Shown: piece after piece, positions 27,815-36,356 of the stretch | How the letters are laid out: each line of letters begins with the position of its first letter | Numbering within the stretch: position 1 is the first letter of the stretch | Assembly (NCBI GenBank): GCA_965214675.1 | Contig: OZ243969.1 | Span: 1,178,001-1,242,000 of the forward strand | From: WTFY01 sp965214675 | GTDB taxonomy: Bacteria; Pseudomonadota; Gammaproteobacteria; UBA4575 | Direction: 5' to 3' | Length of the DNA: 64,000 nucleotides | Made by a program: the position numbers and the translations under genes | The notes under the pieces: generated by a model | The model's database searches: none | The model's input: the letters and a program-made list of their open reading frames with translations, nothing else | What the model was told of the DNA's origin: nothing

Positions 27815-29340
27815 GCCGGATATTCCCGTAAGCAGTTCACAGCAGCTTCCCTGTCATCGAACGGCACGTGTTTGCCATTGATGATCTGCGAGGTTTCGTG
27901 GCCTTTGCCTGCAATCAGAACGGTATCGTCGGGATGTGCCTTCAGAATGGCATGTGCAATGGCCTGTTTTCGATCGTGAATCACGCAGTAGCGGGCATCG
28001 GCAGAAAATCCCGAGATCACTTCCTGTGCGATGGCCTGTGGATCTTCGAACCTGGGGTTATCATCGGTGACCACTGCATGATCGGCCATGGACTCTACGG
28101 CCCTGGCCATGAGCTTGCGTTTGCCTGAATCCCGATCCCCGCCACAGCCGAATACACACCAAAGGCTGCCGGTACACGTTTCACGCAGCGCCTGCAGCGC
28201 ACTGATCAGGGCCTGCGGAGTATGGGCGTAGTCGACAAATACGGTGGGTGCGCTTTGAGCCCCTTGAACCCCCTCCATTCTTCCTGATGCGGTCTGCACG
28301 CAAGATACGGCTGCGGTGACTTCATCAAGTGCATGACCATTGACGAGCAATGCGCCGGTCACGGCCAACAAATTGCTGATATTGAACGCCCCGCAAAGTC
28401 CGGTTTCCACCACCCCCGGGCCCCAGCTTGAGTCGATATCGATCACTGTTCTTTGCTGTGCAACAGTCACTTTTTTGGCACAGACGTGGAATTCTTCATC
28501 TGCAAGGGTCCTGGCACGGGAATATGAAACCACCTTGGTGTTGCTTCCTGCTTCTTCTGCCAGCTGACAGCCGAATGCATCGTCGACGTTGATGACCGCA
28601 TGTTTCAAACCCTCGGTCTGAAACAGGATGCGTTTGGAATTTTCATAATCTTCCCGGGTCGCATGATAGTCCATGTGGTCATTGCCCAGGTTCGTAAAGA
28701 TGGCCGTGTCCACAGCCACGCCATTCAGTCTCCCCTGCTTGAGGCCATGCGAAGAAGCCTCGATGACCACCTGCGGGATTTCCTTTACGAGAAACCCATG
28801 CAGCATCGCCTGCAAGCGGATCGCATCGGGGGTCGTATGGGACCCGGTCTGCAGGTCCGGATGAATACCGTATCCCAATGTACCAATCACACCGCATGCA
28901 ATACCCAGTTGCTCGCAGGCCTGGGCCATGTACTGGCTGACAGAAGTTTTTCCATCCGTGCCTGTAACACCGGTGACATTGATATGTGCCGAGGGGTTCC
29001 GGTAAAACCGGGTCGCAATAGGCCCGACCTTTTGCTGGAGATCAGGCACCCGGATACAGGGCAGGTTTTCCAGCAAATCGTTTTTCGCTTCATGGGAGCC
29101 AGGCTCCCAGGCGATTGCTGCAGCGCCTCTGGATGCGGCTTGCCGGCTGAACTGCAACCCATGCTTGTAAGTGCCCTGGATGGCAAAAAACAGGGCGCCT
29201 GCCTCAATCGTACGGCTATCCATGCACAGGCTGGTGATCATCGTATCGTCATACATCGGATGCACCCGGGCCCAGCCCTCCAGCACATCTGTCAAGCGCC
29301 AGGAAGATGATGCAGGACTGGTGCATGGCCTAGCCTGCAT
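27811..29340 (-). CDS. murE: UDP-MurNAc-L-Ala-D-Glu--meso-diaminopimelate ligase MurE
   Basis: The ATG at 29340 gives 509 residues and overlaps the ftsI stop; the open frame continues further but lies inside ftsI. The ATP loop VTGTDGKTS and the substrate motif DNPR (TDDNPRFEDP) are present. DNPR is the marker for meso-diaminopimelate specificity, so the cell wall is predicted to be the usual Gram-negative A1-gamma type. Confidence 0.95.
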   Translation of the reverse strand: MQARPCTSPASSSWRLTDVLEGWARVHPMYDDTMITSLCMDSRTIEAGALFFAIQGTYKHGLQFSRQAASRGAAAIAWEPGSHEAKNDLLENLPCIRVPDLQQKVGPIATRFYRNPSAHINVTGVTGTDGKTSVSQYMAQACEQLGIACGVIGTLGYGIHPDLQTGSHTTPDAIRLQAMLHGFLVKEIPQVVIEASSHGLKQGRLNGVAVDTAIFTNLGNDHMDYHATREDYENSKRILFQTEGLKHAVINVDDAFGCQLAEEAGSNTKVVSYSRARTLADEEFHVCAKKVTVAQQRTVIDIDSSWGPGVVETGLCGAFNISNLLAVTGALLVNGHALDEVTAAVSCVQTASGRMEGVQGAQSAPTVFVDYAHTPQALISALQALRETCTGSLWCVFGCGGDRDSGKRKLMARAVESMADHAVVTDDNPRFEDPQAIAQEVISGFSADARYCVIHDRKQAIAHAILKAHPDDTVLIAGKGHETSQIINGKHVPFDDREAAVNCLREYPA

Positions 29341-31057
29341 GATCTTCAGAAGCTCGAACGGAATCGGCACGCAAGGATACGTTGTCCGGTGTGATATTCA
29401 GTAAACGCAGGGTGCCGCCCATGATCCTTGAAAAAACAGGCGCTGCCACATGACCGCCGTAATAGGCACCCTTGCTCGGTTCATTTACCAAAACGACAAG
29501 CACCAGCCTCGGATCACTGGCGGGTGCCATGCCTGCAAACATGGCGATGTACTTTTTCTCATACCCATTGTCTGCAGACTTGCGAACGGTGCCTGTCTTG
29601 CCGGCGATGGTGTAGCCCGGAACGTTGGCTCGCGAACCCGTGCCCTTCGCGGAAACCACCGCATCCAGGATTGAGCGAACCTGACGTACAGTCTGCGGCG
29701 ATACTACCCGTGACTGCGTTTTCAGGTACGCATCAGAATCTTCAAGGTCGTCCTTGCGCAACATTGAAATGGATGTCTGCCTGCCATCCGAAGCCAGCAC
29801 GGTATAGGCCCGGGCCAGTTGCAGCACGGTCATTGACATGCCATATCCAAATGCCATCGTGGCATGCTCGGTTTCATGCCAGTCGTGAAAACTTTTCAGG
29901 TAGCCGCTGGCTTCGCCTGGAAATCCGGACTCCGTGGACTGCCCTACGCCAATCGAGTTGTACGTGTTCCACAAGTCCTGTCGCGGAATCGTGAGCACGA
30001 TTTTTACGGCACCCACATTACTGGACTTCAGCAGCACGTCGTTTACTGAAAGCGGACCAAAGTTGCGGATGTCCCGAATCGTGAACCTGCCAATTCTGTA
30101 GGTTCCGGGCGTGGTGTCGATCACGGTCTCCGTGGAATAGCGCTTTGAATCCAGGGCCAGTGCCACGACAAAGGGCTTCATGGTCGAGCCCGGTTCAAAT
30201 ACATCCGTGACTGCACGGTTGCGGTAGGTGTGCGGCTTGTACCCCTTGCGGTTGTTCGGGTTGAACGAGGGGACGTTGACCATGGCGATCACCTCACCCG
30301 TCCTGGCATCCACCATCACGGCGGAAGCGGATTGGGCGCCATGCTGGAGATAGGCCGCTTTCAATTCGCGGTAGGCCAGGTACTGTACCCGGCGATCGAT
30401 GCTTAACGTCACATTCTGGCCCGGACGCGGGATCTTGACCGCCTCGACATCTTCGACAATCCGGTTGATCTGGTCCTTGACCACCATCTTGGCACCTGGC
30501 TGTCCTGCCAACCAGTCTTCATAGGCAAGTTCGATGCCTTCAAGACCGGTATCGTCAATGTTCGTAAAACCGATCACGTGAGAACTGACTTCCGCTGTCG
30601 GGTAATAGCGTCGGTATTCCCGTTTCAAATACATGCCTGACAATTCACTTTGCTGCAAACGACTGGTCTGCTGCGGGCCGATGTGGCGCTTGATGTACAG
30701 GAATTGCCGGTTTTTTTTCTGTTCAAGTTTTTGAACCAGATCGCTCACCTTCAAATTCAGGATTTTGGCTACATGCTCAACGGATTCAAGGTTGTCCAGC
30801 GCTTCAGCAGGATGGGCCCACACAGAAAAAACCGGCGTGCTCACTGCGAGTAACTGACCGTTTCGGTCCAGAATCATCCCGCGATGTGCAGGCATCTCAA
30901 CTACTCGCAAGTGGCGCGCCTTACCTTCCTCCTCCAGGAATTCATGTTCAAACAGCTGCAGATCCACGGCCCGTACAAATAAAACACCCAGCCCAAACAC
31001 AAATACGGACAGGACGAACAATCGTCTCAGGCTGGAATTCGGTACCCGCTTCTTCAT
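29330..31057 (-). CDS. ftsI: Septal peptidoglycan transpeptidase FtsI (PBP3)
   Basis: The 575-residue class B penicillin-binding protein has a short cytoplasmic tail, one membrane helix (about residues 11-31), a pedestal domain and a transpeptidase domain. The catalytic motifs STMK (Ser291), SSN at 345-347 and KTG (AGKTGTVRK) are intact. It cross-links septal peptidoglycan with FtsW. It follows ftsL with one base between. Confidence 0.97.
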   Translation of the reverse strand: MKKRVPNSSLRRLFVLSVFVFGLGVLFVRAVDLQLFEHEFLEEEGKARHLRVVEMPAHRGMILDRNGQLLAVSTPVFSVWAHPAEALDNLESVEHVAKILNLKVSDLVQKLEQKKNRQFLYIKRHIGPQQTSRLQQSELSGMYLKREYRRYYPTAEVSSHVIGFTNIDDTGLEGIELAYEDWLAGQPGAKMVVKDQINRIVEDVEAVKIPRPGQNVTLSIDRRVQYLAYRELKAAYLQHGAQSASAVMVDARTGEVIAMVNVPSFNPNNRKGYKPHTYRNRAVTDVFEPGSTMKPFVVALALDSKRYSTETVIDTTPGTYRIGRFTIRDIRNFGPLSVNDVLLKSSNVGAVKIVLTIPRQDLWNTYNSIGVGQSTESGFPGEASGYLKSFHDWHETEHATMAFGYGMSMTVLQLARAYTVLASDGRQTSISMLRKDDLEDSDAYLKTQSRVVSPQTVRQVRSILDAVVSAKGTGSRANVPGYTIAGKTGTVRKSADNGYEKKYIAMFAGMAPASDPRLVLVVLVNEPSKGAYYGGHVAAPVFSRIMGGTLRLLNITPDNVSLRADSVRASEDHAG

Positions 31058-31058
31058 G

Positions 31059-31331
31059 TCAGCGGGACTCCAGGAGTACCAGCCTTTCCTTGTGGACCAG
31101 GCTCATATCCAGTTCCTCACGTGCCAGTTTTTCTACCCGGCTATGCGCCAGCCAGGTGCTTTGCTCCAGTTGCAGGCGACCCCATTCGACCTGCAACTCG
31201 TCAAAACTGTTCTGCAATCTCTGCAACTCGATAAAGTCTTTACGCAATGAATGCTTCGAATACACAACACCTACCCCGGTAAGCACGTTCGCCGCGATCA
31301 AGATCAGAACAAGTACGAACCTGCCTAGCAT
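31059..31331 (-). CDS. ftsL: Cell division protein FtsL
   Basis: The 90-residue bitopic protein has an N-terminal membrane helix (about residues 4-23) followed by a heptad-rich coiled coil (FIELQRLQNSFDELQVEWGRLQLEQ). FtsL pairs with FtsB and binds FtsQ to activate FtsWI. Identification rests on size, topology and its place between rsmH and ftsI, since the sequence is poorly conserved. Its start overlaps the rsmH stop. Confidence 0.92.
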   Translation of the reverse strand: MLGRFVLVLILIAANVLTGVGVVYSKHSLRKDFIELQRLQNSFDELQVEWGRLQLEQSTWLAHSRVEKLAREELDMSLVHKERLVLLESR

Positions 31332-32263
31332 GCTGCACGCTCCATCACGTAGAGCTTGGCGCTGCGCGCCCGTTTATTGGCGGCGATTTCCCCGGATGAA
31401 GGGCTGACCGGTTTCCCGATCCGCTTTAATTTGGAGTCGGGCAACCCGACCACCGGCAGCTTGCGCGGTGCATCGGATTGACTGTGTTTCCTGTACACAC
31501 TTTTCACCATCTGGTCTTCCAGCGAATGGAAAGTGACGACCAGCAGGCGTCCACATTCGGCCAACACCTCTACACTGCCGTGCAGCGCAGTTTCGAGTGC
31601 CTGTAATTCCTTGTTGATGAAGATCCGAATGGCCTGAAAGGTACGTGTTGCCGGATGTTTTTTTTCGCTGGATGCCGGGATCGAGCGTTTCACAATCTCG
31701 GCCAGCTGTCCCGTTGTCCTCAGGGGGCTGGTTTCCCGCTGGGCCAGCACGGCACGCGCTACCTTTTTTGCATGCCGCTCCTCGCCATACACCTTGAGTA
31801 CTTTTTCAAGTTCATGAAGACTGGCCCGCTGTATCCAGTCTGCTGCACTGATCCCTTCATTCGTATTCATGCGCATATCCAGTGGCCCATCCTGTACAAA
31901 ACTAAATCCCCTCCTGGGATCATCCAGTTGCGGAGATGAAACCCCCAAATCAAATAAAATGCCTTTGACCTTGTTCCTCCACCCGTGTGCTTCAGCAATC
32001 TGCACAATGCTTGAGAAATTGGCCGCCTCGACCATGACGCGCCCGTCCCCGGCAAACCGCTTCCTGGCATGGGCAACGGCCTGTGGATCCTGGTCCAGCA
32101 CCAGAAGACGCCCGGCTTGACTCAAGCTTTTCAAAATTTCACTGCTGTGCCCGCCACGACCAAATGTGCAATCGATGTAGATCCCACCGGGGTCGATGTT
32201 CAGGGCCTCAATCACCTCCCTAAGCAAAACGGGCTGATGCAAGCAATGTGCATCGGATTGCAT
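31325..32263 (-). CDS. rsmH: 16S rRNA m4C1402 methyltransferase RsmH (MraW)
   Basis: The 312-residue SAM-dependent methyltransferase starts with HQPVLLREVIEAL and has the SAM-binding YIDCTFGRGGHS, LFDLGVSSPQLDDPRRGFSF and VVTFHSLEDQMVK motifs. It N4-methylates C1402 of 16S rRNA. RsmI, which adds the 2'-O-methyl to the same nucleotide, is encoded about 1.2 kb upstream in this window, so both halves of the m4Cm1402 modification are here. Confidence 0.96.
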   Translation of the reverse strand: MQSDAHCLHQPVLLREVIEALNIDPGGIYIDCTFGRGGHSSEILKSLSQAGRLLVLDQDPQAVAHARKRFAGDGRVMVEAANFSSIVQIAEAHGWRNKVKGILFDLGVSSPQLDDPRRGFSFVQDGPLDMRMNTNEGISAADWIQRASLHELEKVLKVYGEERHAKKVARAVLAQRETSPLRTTGQLAEIVKRSIPASSEKKHPATRTFQAIRIFINKELQALETALHGSVEVLAECGRLLVVTFHSLEDQMVKSVYRKHSQSDAPRKLPVVGLPDSKLKRIGKPVSPSSGEIAANKRARSAKLYVMERAAC

Positions 32264-32265
32264 CG

Positions 32266-32721
32266 CTAGATGGAAAGGTTTTCTAGCGAGGCAGCAATTT
32301 CATCTGATTTTTTTTCTTCCTTGATCCATGATTCACGCATCTCTTCCCAGGAATCACGGTCCCAAAGTTCAAACTTTTTGCCCTGGCCAATCAACACCGC
32401 GTGCTTGTTCAGTTGTGCAAAGTTGCGTAATGGCAGAGGCAGCAGGACGCGGTACTGGCCATCGATTTCACATTCAGTCGCATGACCAACGAGCAGGCGT
32501 TGCAGACGCCGGACCTGCTTATCCCTGCTGGGCAGATCTGTCAGTTTTTGCTCAATGTGTTCCCACTCGGGCAGAGGAAAGATCAGCAGACAGCGATCCG
32601 TATCTGCAGTCACGACCAGATTGCCGTTACATTTTTCCTGGATACTTTCACGGTAACGGGCAGGTATGGACAACCGGCCCTTAGAATCCAGATTAAGATC
32701 GTTAATACCCCGGAACATCAA
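32266..32721 (-). CDS. mraZ: Transcriptional regulator MraZ
   Basis: The 151-residue protein has two MraZ/AbrB-like repeats: FRGINDLNLDSKGRLSIPARYR at the start and the second at about residues 80-125. MraZ binds direct repeats upstream of its own gene and represses the division cluster. It is the first gene of the run to ftsZ, two bases before rsmH. No good Shine-Dalgarno sequence precedes the ATG at 32721; instead a 19-bp palindrome sits 9 bases upstream. Confidence 0.95.
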   Translation of the reverse strand: MMFRGINDLNLDSKGRLSIPARYRESIQEKCNGNLVVTADTDRCLLIFPLPEWEHIEQKLTDLPSRDKQVRRLQRLLVGHATECEIDGQYRVLLPLPLRNFAQLNKHAVLIGQGKKFELWDRDSWEEMRESWIKEEKKSDEIAASLENLSI

Positions 32722-32729
32722 TCAAATAG

Positions 32730-32748
32730 TATGGAATGTTATTCCATA
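32730..32748. repeat. 19-bp palindrome in the mraZ leader
   Basis: TATGGAAT and ATTCCATA flank a 3-base centre. It lies between the MraZ boxes and the mraZ start codon, so it would be transcribed and could form a hairpin next to the ribosome-binding region, or act as an operator for another regulator. Confidence 0.6.
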
Positions 32749-32750
32749 GT

Positions 32751-32770
32751 CTCCCACTTTCTCCCACTTT
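32751..32770 (-). promoter_or_regulatory. tandem MraZ operator boxes
   Basis: Two identical 10-bp units read AAAGTGGGAG on the minus strand, back to back. GTGGG repeats with a 10-bp period immediately before mraZ are the known MraZ recognition pattern. They overlap the expected transcription start of the promoter just upstream, consistent with autorepression. Only two units are seen. Confidence 0.8.
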
Positions 32771-32775
32771 TTGAC

Positions 32776-32804
32776 ACTATAGGAATGACCTTGCCTGATT
32801 GCAA
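32776..32804 (-). promoter_or_regulatory. mraZ (division and cell wall cluster) promoter
   Basis: On the minus strand TTGCAA (-35, 32799-32804) and TATAGT (-10, 32776-32781) are separated by exactly 17 bp, a good sigma-70 promoter. The predicted start falls inside the tandem MraZ boxes. Confidence 0.7.
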
Positions 32805-33023
32805 GCAAAACCGGGCAAAAAGTTAAAAAAATACTTACAGGACAGAGAGTTAAGAGGAAAAGTAGGCAGAAAAAAAGGTCCGGAATCTGTAATAACCCAT
32901 TCTGAATCTACGGGTTAAAAGAAAAAGGTAAAGTGTTAGATTAAGAGTGGGCTCGCGAAGCGCGATTCAGGCGCCCCGGTACGGGAAATTCACCGGGAAA
33001 TTTGCCGCAATCTGCGGCGAAAT
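32805..33023. other. AT-rich intergenic stretch between mraZ promoter and rnpB
   Basis: About 220 bp with no ORF I can support. It contains A-rich runs on the plus strand, a short hairpin TCGCG-AAG-CGCGA at 32953-32965 and an inverted repeat TAACCC/GGGTTA at 32893-32917. It probably holds the 3' trailer of rnpB and further upstream elements for mraZ. Confidence 0.5.
33004..33018 (-). terminator. possible rnpB terminator hairpin
   Basis: GCCGCA-GAT-TGCGGC on the minus strand starts about 6-8 bases after the predicted mature 3' end of RNase P RNA. It is followed by AAATTT rather than a full T-run, so it is a tentative call. Confidence 0.35.
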
Positions 33024-33416
33024 ACGTGGGAGTCTGCCTGTAAGCCGGGTTCTGTCTAGAACAGCCATTCATCTGGGATCCATGTCACCATGAACCTCTA
33101 GCAACCTACCCGGGGGCCATATGGGCCATATGCTGGATTACTCCATGCCCCTCTATTTGGTCTTGCTCTCGGTGGGGTTTACCTAGCCACAGCTATTACT
33201 AGTTGTGCGGTGTGCTCTTACCACGCCGTTTCACCCTTACCTGCTCCCCGTTTGAATATAATTCAAGCGGAGCAAACAGGCGGTCTACTCTCTGTTGCAC
33301 TTTCCATGGATTCGCATCCTCCAGGCGTTACCTGGCACCTTGCCCGTAGAGCCCGGACTTTCCTCCCCCCGATTCCCAAAGGGAATTCGGAAAGTGACTG
33401 CTCAGCAGACTCCCTA
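33024..33416 (-). ncRNA. rnpB: RNase P RNA (class A)
   Basis: On the minus strand the conserved GGAGGAAAGTCCGGGC lies at 33351-33366, the AACAGAGAG and GGTAAGGGTGAAA segments are in the middle, and AGAACCCGGCTTA is at 33041-33053, in the correct order and spacing for bacterial RNase P RNA. GGGAGTCTGC at the 5' end pairs with GCAGACTCCC at the 3' end to form helix P1, which sets the ends to within a few bases (about 390 nt). It removes 5' leaders from tRNA precursors with RnpA. It lies between rsmI and mraZ, the usual place. Confidence 0.96.
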
Positions 33417-33422
33417 CAGGAC

Positions 33423-33431
33423 AGTATCACA
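33423..33431 (-). promoter_or_regulatory. extended -10 promoter of rnpB
   Basis: The minus strand reads TGTGATACT, an extended -10 element, 7 bases before the predicted 5' end of RNase P RNA and just after the rsmI stop. No clear -35 hexamer is seen, as expected for an extended -10 promoter. Confidence 0.5.
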
Positions 33432-33438
33432 TTCGGGC

Positions 33439-34287
33439 CTATTTTTTGAGACGATCGTCAAGCCCCAGCGAGTACAGCCGATTTCGACCGATTCCGGTAT
33501 GCCTGGCCACCACTTCGACCGCATCCTTATGGGAAATGCGCTGCTGCAAATCTGCCAGGAGGAGCCTGGCATTTTCTATACCCTGCACATCGGCAGACGA
33601 TGTATCTCCTGCAACCAGGAGCACACACTCCCCCTTGATGACCTGAGCCGGATCATTCAAGGCACGGCCGATCTGCTCAAGGCTGCCTCTCAGGTGCTGC
33701 TCATGCACCTTGGTCAACTCCCGCAGGATTGCGGCTTTTCTGTGTGCACCCAATACGTGGATGCAGTCATTTGTTGTGGTACAAAGGCGCTGCGCGGTCT
33801 CGTAGAAGACCATCGTACGTGTCTCATACCGGAGTGACTGCAGAAATTCCTTGCGTTCTGATGCCTTTTTAGGCAAAAAGCCTTCAAAGACAAACCGGTC
33901 TGTAGGGAGTCCCGATACGGATAAAGCCGTAATCAGTGCGCAGGGACCCGGAATCGGATAGACCTCGATTCCGTTGTAATGTGCAGCACGGACCAGTTTG
34001 AATCCGGGGTCACAGATCAGGGGGGTACCCGAATCTGAAACCAGTCCCATATCGGTGCCGCTTTGCAGGTCCCGCAGGAGTGATTCTATTTTTGCGGACT
34101 CATTGAAGTCATGCAGGGACTTGAGCTTGGCGCGCACACCATAATGGTCCAGCAGTTTTTTGGTGATACGGGTGTCTTCGGCAAGAAGTATGTTTACCTT
34201 TTTGATCGTATCCAGCGCACGTAAGGTAATGTCCGACAAATTACCAATTGGGGTAGCAATAATATATAAAATACCCTGAGCGGCCAT
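33439..34287 (-). CDS. rsmI: 16S rRNA 2'-O-ribose C1402 methyltransferase RsmI
   Basis: The 282-residue SPOUT-unrelated tetrapyrrole-methylase-type protein starts ILYIIATPIGNLSDITLRAL and contains VSDSGTPLICDPGFKLVRAA and PIPGPCALITALSVSGLPTDRF, all typical of RsmI. It O-methylates C1402 of 16S rRNA in the P-site. It is divergent from lpoA across 37 bp, as in E. coli, and ends only about 20 bp before rnpB. Confidence 0.96.
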   Translation of the reverse strand: MAAQGILYIIATPIGNLSDITLRALDTIKKVNILLAEDTRITKKLLDHYGVRAKLKSLHDFNESAKIESLLRDLQSGTDMGLVSDSGTPLICDPGFKLVRAAHYNGIEVYPIPGPCALITALSVSGLPTDRFVFEGFLPKKASERKEFLQSLRYETRTMVFYETAQRLCTTTNDCIHVLGAHRKAAILRELTKVHEQHLRGSLEQIGRALNDPAQVIKGECVLLVAGDTSSADVQGIENARLLLADLQQRISHKDAVEVVARHTGIGRNRLYSLGLDDRLKK

Positions 34288-34324
34288 TTCGCACCCTCAC
34301 GGTGTTCAGGTTTGTACCCGTCGT

Positions 34325-36298
34325 ATGAAAGAAGAAGTATATTCAGCCAGACGAAACATGGGTGGCATTGTAGCCCTTATACTCTGGGTATGTGCAGTGT
34401 CTGGATGTGCTGATTTGCTGACACCGTCAGACCCTTCTCCCGAAGTACTGGAAAAATCCGGTCTGCGCCTCGCTGAAGATCACCTCCGGTCCGGCAACTA
34501 TGCGCAGGCAGCGAACCTGTTTGCAGAGATGGCAAAAACGAAAGCCTCCCCGCAACGGGAACGGTTGTTATTGCAGGCTACAGAGGCCGTACTGCGGTCT
34601 GAAACACGAAGTCTGGCGCGCAAGTATCTTGATGCGGTTGACGAAGCGGTACTTCCCCGCACCCTGTTTGTAAGAAAACGCATCGCGCAAGCAGAGATGG
34701 AACTCTTGTATGGGAAGATCGATGATGCACTGGCTGCACTGCCAGCCAGCCTCCTGGATTACTCGCCCGAATATAAGCCGCGGGCACTTGCGGTGCGCGC
34801 CCGCGTCTTGCGTGCGGCAGGGCGCAGGGAGGAGATGGTCAAAACCCTCGTGATGCTCAGCCCCTGGCTGAACGAAACAGACCAGATCCAAAAAAACAGC
34901 CAGTCGATATGGGAGATCCTGATGGGTTCCGATTCGGGCGAATTAAGTACCTGGGCCAACAAGAACAACGATTGCGACGTGGATGCCTGGCTCAGCCTGG
35001 CCTATATCTACAAGCAGCCGCATGCGAGTATTTTCATCCTTGAAAATGAAATACAGCAATGGCGCGCACAATTTCCCCGCAACACCCTTCCCGATGAAAT
35101 TCTTGACTCCGTCACCCGGAACTGGGCAGTGACCCAGGTGGCACCTGACAGGATCGCACTGCTCCTGCCAATGACCGGCCGCTACAGCGTGATTGCCAAT
35201 GCCATCTATGCCGGGGTCGTGACTGCACGAGAATTTGAGGAAGCACCAGGCCTGTTGCCCGAATTGGTGCTGTATGACACCGGGGACGATGTCGCCACCG
35301 CCTACCGTCAGTATAAGCTTGCAGCACGCGAGGGAGCAGACTTCATTATCGGCCCCTTGCAAAAAGAGGCCGTGCGCAAGATTGCCGAAAAAAGACGGCT
35401 GGATGTGCCTACTCTTTCACTCAACTATACCAGCGACGTGTCATCGGGCTCTCCGAATCTGTTCCAGTTTGGATTGCTGCCGGAAAACGAAGCCAGCCAA
35501 GCTGCAGAGCGTGCATTTCACGATGGCTTCAGGCGGGCCCTGGTGCTTGTACCCGAAGGTGAGTGGGGGGGCCGGCTTCTGGATACATTTTCCACTCAAT
35601 TTACTGAACTGGGGGGAACCGTCCTGCAATCGGAGCGGTACGTTACAACAAATTCAGACTACTCGGGCCCGATAAAACGACTGCTGCAACTTGATCAAAG
35701 CGAGCAACGACACCGCATGATTGAAAGAACCATCCAGCAGGATGTTGAATACGAACCCCGGCGACGCGAGGATGCGGATCTTGTATTTTTGGCTGCCTTG
35801 CCGCGCCAAGCCAGGTTACTGCGTCCCCAACTCAGCTATCACTATGCATCCGACCTGCCCGTCTACGCCACTTCCCACATTTTTTCAGGCAACGAGAACA
35901 TTTCGGCGGACCAGGACATTAACGACATCCAGTACGGTGATATCCCCTGGTTACTGTCCAGTGACCCCGAAATTGAACTTTTGCGGGACTCTTCAGAACT
36001 GCAGTTGTCGAGCAGCGAGTCCCGCCTGCCGCGATTTGCTGCATTGGGTGTAGACGCATACCGTGTCATCCCCCACCTGCAAAGGCTGGCCGCGCACAAG
36101 TATAATCAGTTTGAAGGTATGACAGGGAAACTGAGCATCGGCGCACAAAACCGGATTTATCGAAAATTGACCTGGGCGCAGTTTCGCAATGGCATCCCCC
36201 AGGTACAGGAGCGCCCCGACCTGGGATTTCCCCGGAGCTTCTCGGCTGCTGCTGTACACTCTGAAAGTATGCAGGCAAGACAAAGGGCGTGCCAATAA
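34325..36298 (+). CDS. lpoA: Penicillin-binding protein activator LpoA
   Basis: The 657-residue lipoprotein has a signal peptide with lipobox AVSGC (an alternative ATG at 34358 is 11 codons later), an N-terminal helical TPR-like domain (about residues 45-260) and a C-terminal periplasmic-binding-protein-like domain (ALLLPMTGRYSVIANAIYAGV onward). Anchored in the outer membrane, LpoA stimulates PBP1A. Length is close to E. coli LpoA (678). It is divergent from rsmI. The usual next gene, yraN, is missing and diaA follows. Confidence 0.92.
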   Translation: MKEEVYSARRNMGGIVALILWVCAVSGCADLLTPSDPSPEVLEKSGLRLAEDHLRSGNYAQAANLFAEMAKTKASPQRERLLLQATEAVLRSETRSLARKYLDAVDEAVLPRTLFVRKRIAQAEMELLYGKIDDALAALPASLLDYSPEYKPRALAVRARVLRAAGRREEMVKTLVMLSPWLNETDQIQKNSQSIWEILMGSDSGELSTWANKNNDCDVDAWLSLAYIYKQPHASIFILENEIQQWRAQFPRNTLPDEILDSVTRNWAVTQVAPDRIALLLPMTGRYSVIANAIYAGVVTAREFEEAPGLLPELVLYDTGDDVATAYRQYKLAAREGADFIIGPLQKEAVRKIAEKRRLDVPTLSLNYTSDVSSGSPNLFQFGLLPENEASQAAERAFHDGFRRALVLVPEGEWGGRLLDTFSTQFTELGGTVLQSERYVTTNSDYSGPIKRLLQLDQSEQRHRMIERTIQQDVEYEPRRREDADLVFLAALPRQARLLRPQLSYHYASDLPVYATSHIFSGNENISADQDINDIQYGDIPWLLSSDPEIELLRDSSELQLSSSESRLPRFAALGVDAYRVIPHLQRLAAHKYNQFEGMTGKLSIGAQNRIYRKLTWAQFRNGIPQVQERPDLGFPRSFSAAAVHSESMQARQRACQ

Positions 36299-36356
36299 TA
36301 CCCATCGGGTATGTTGCGCCGTACTAGACACTACATTGAATCCTGACGGGATACCC

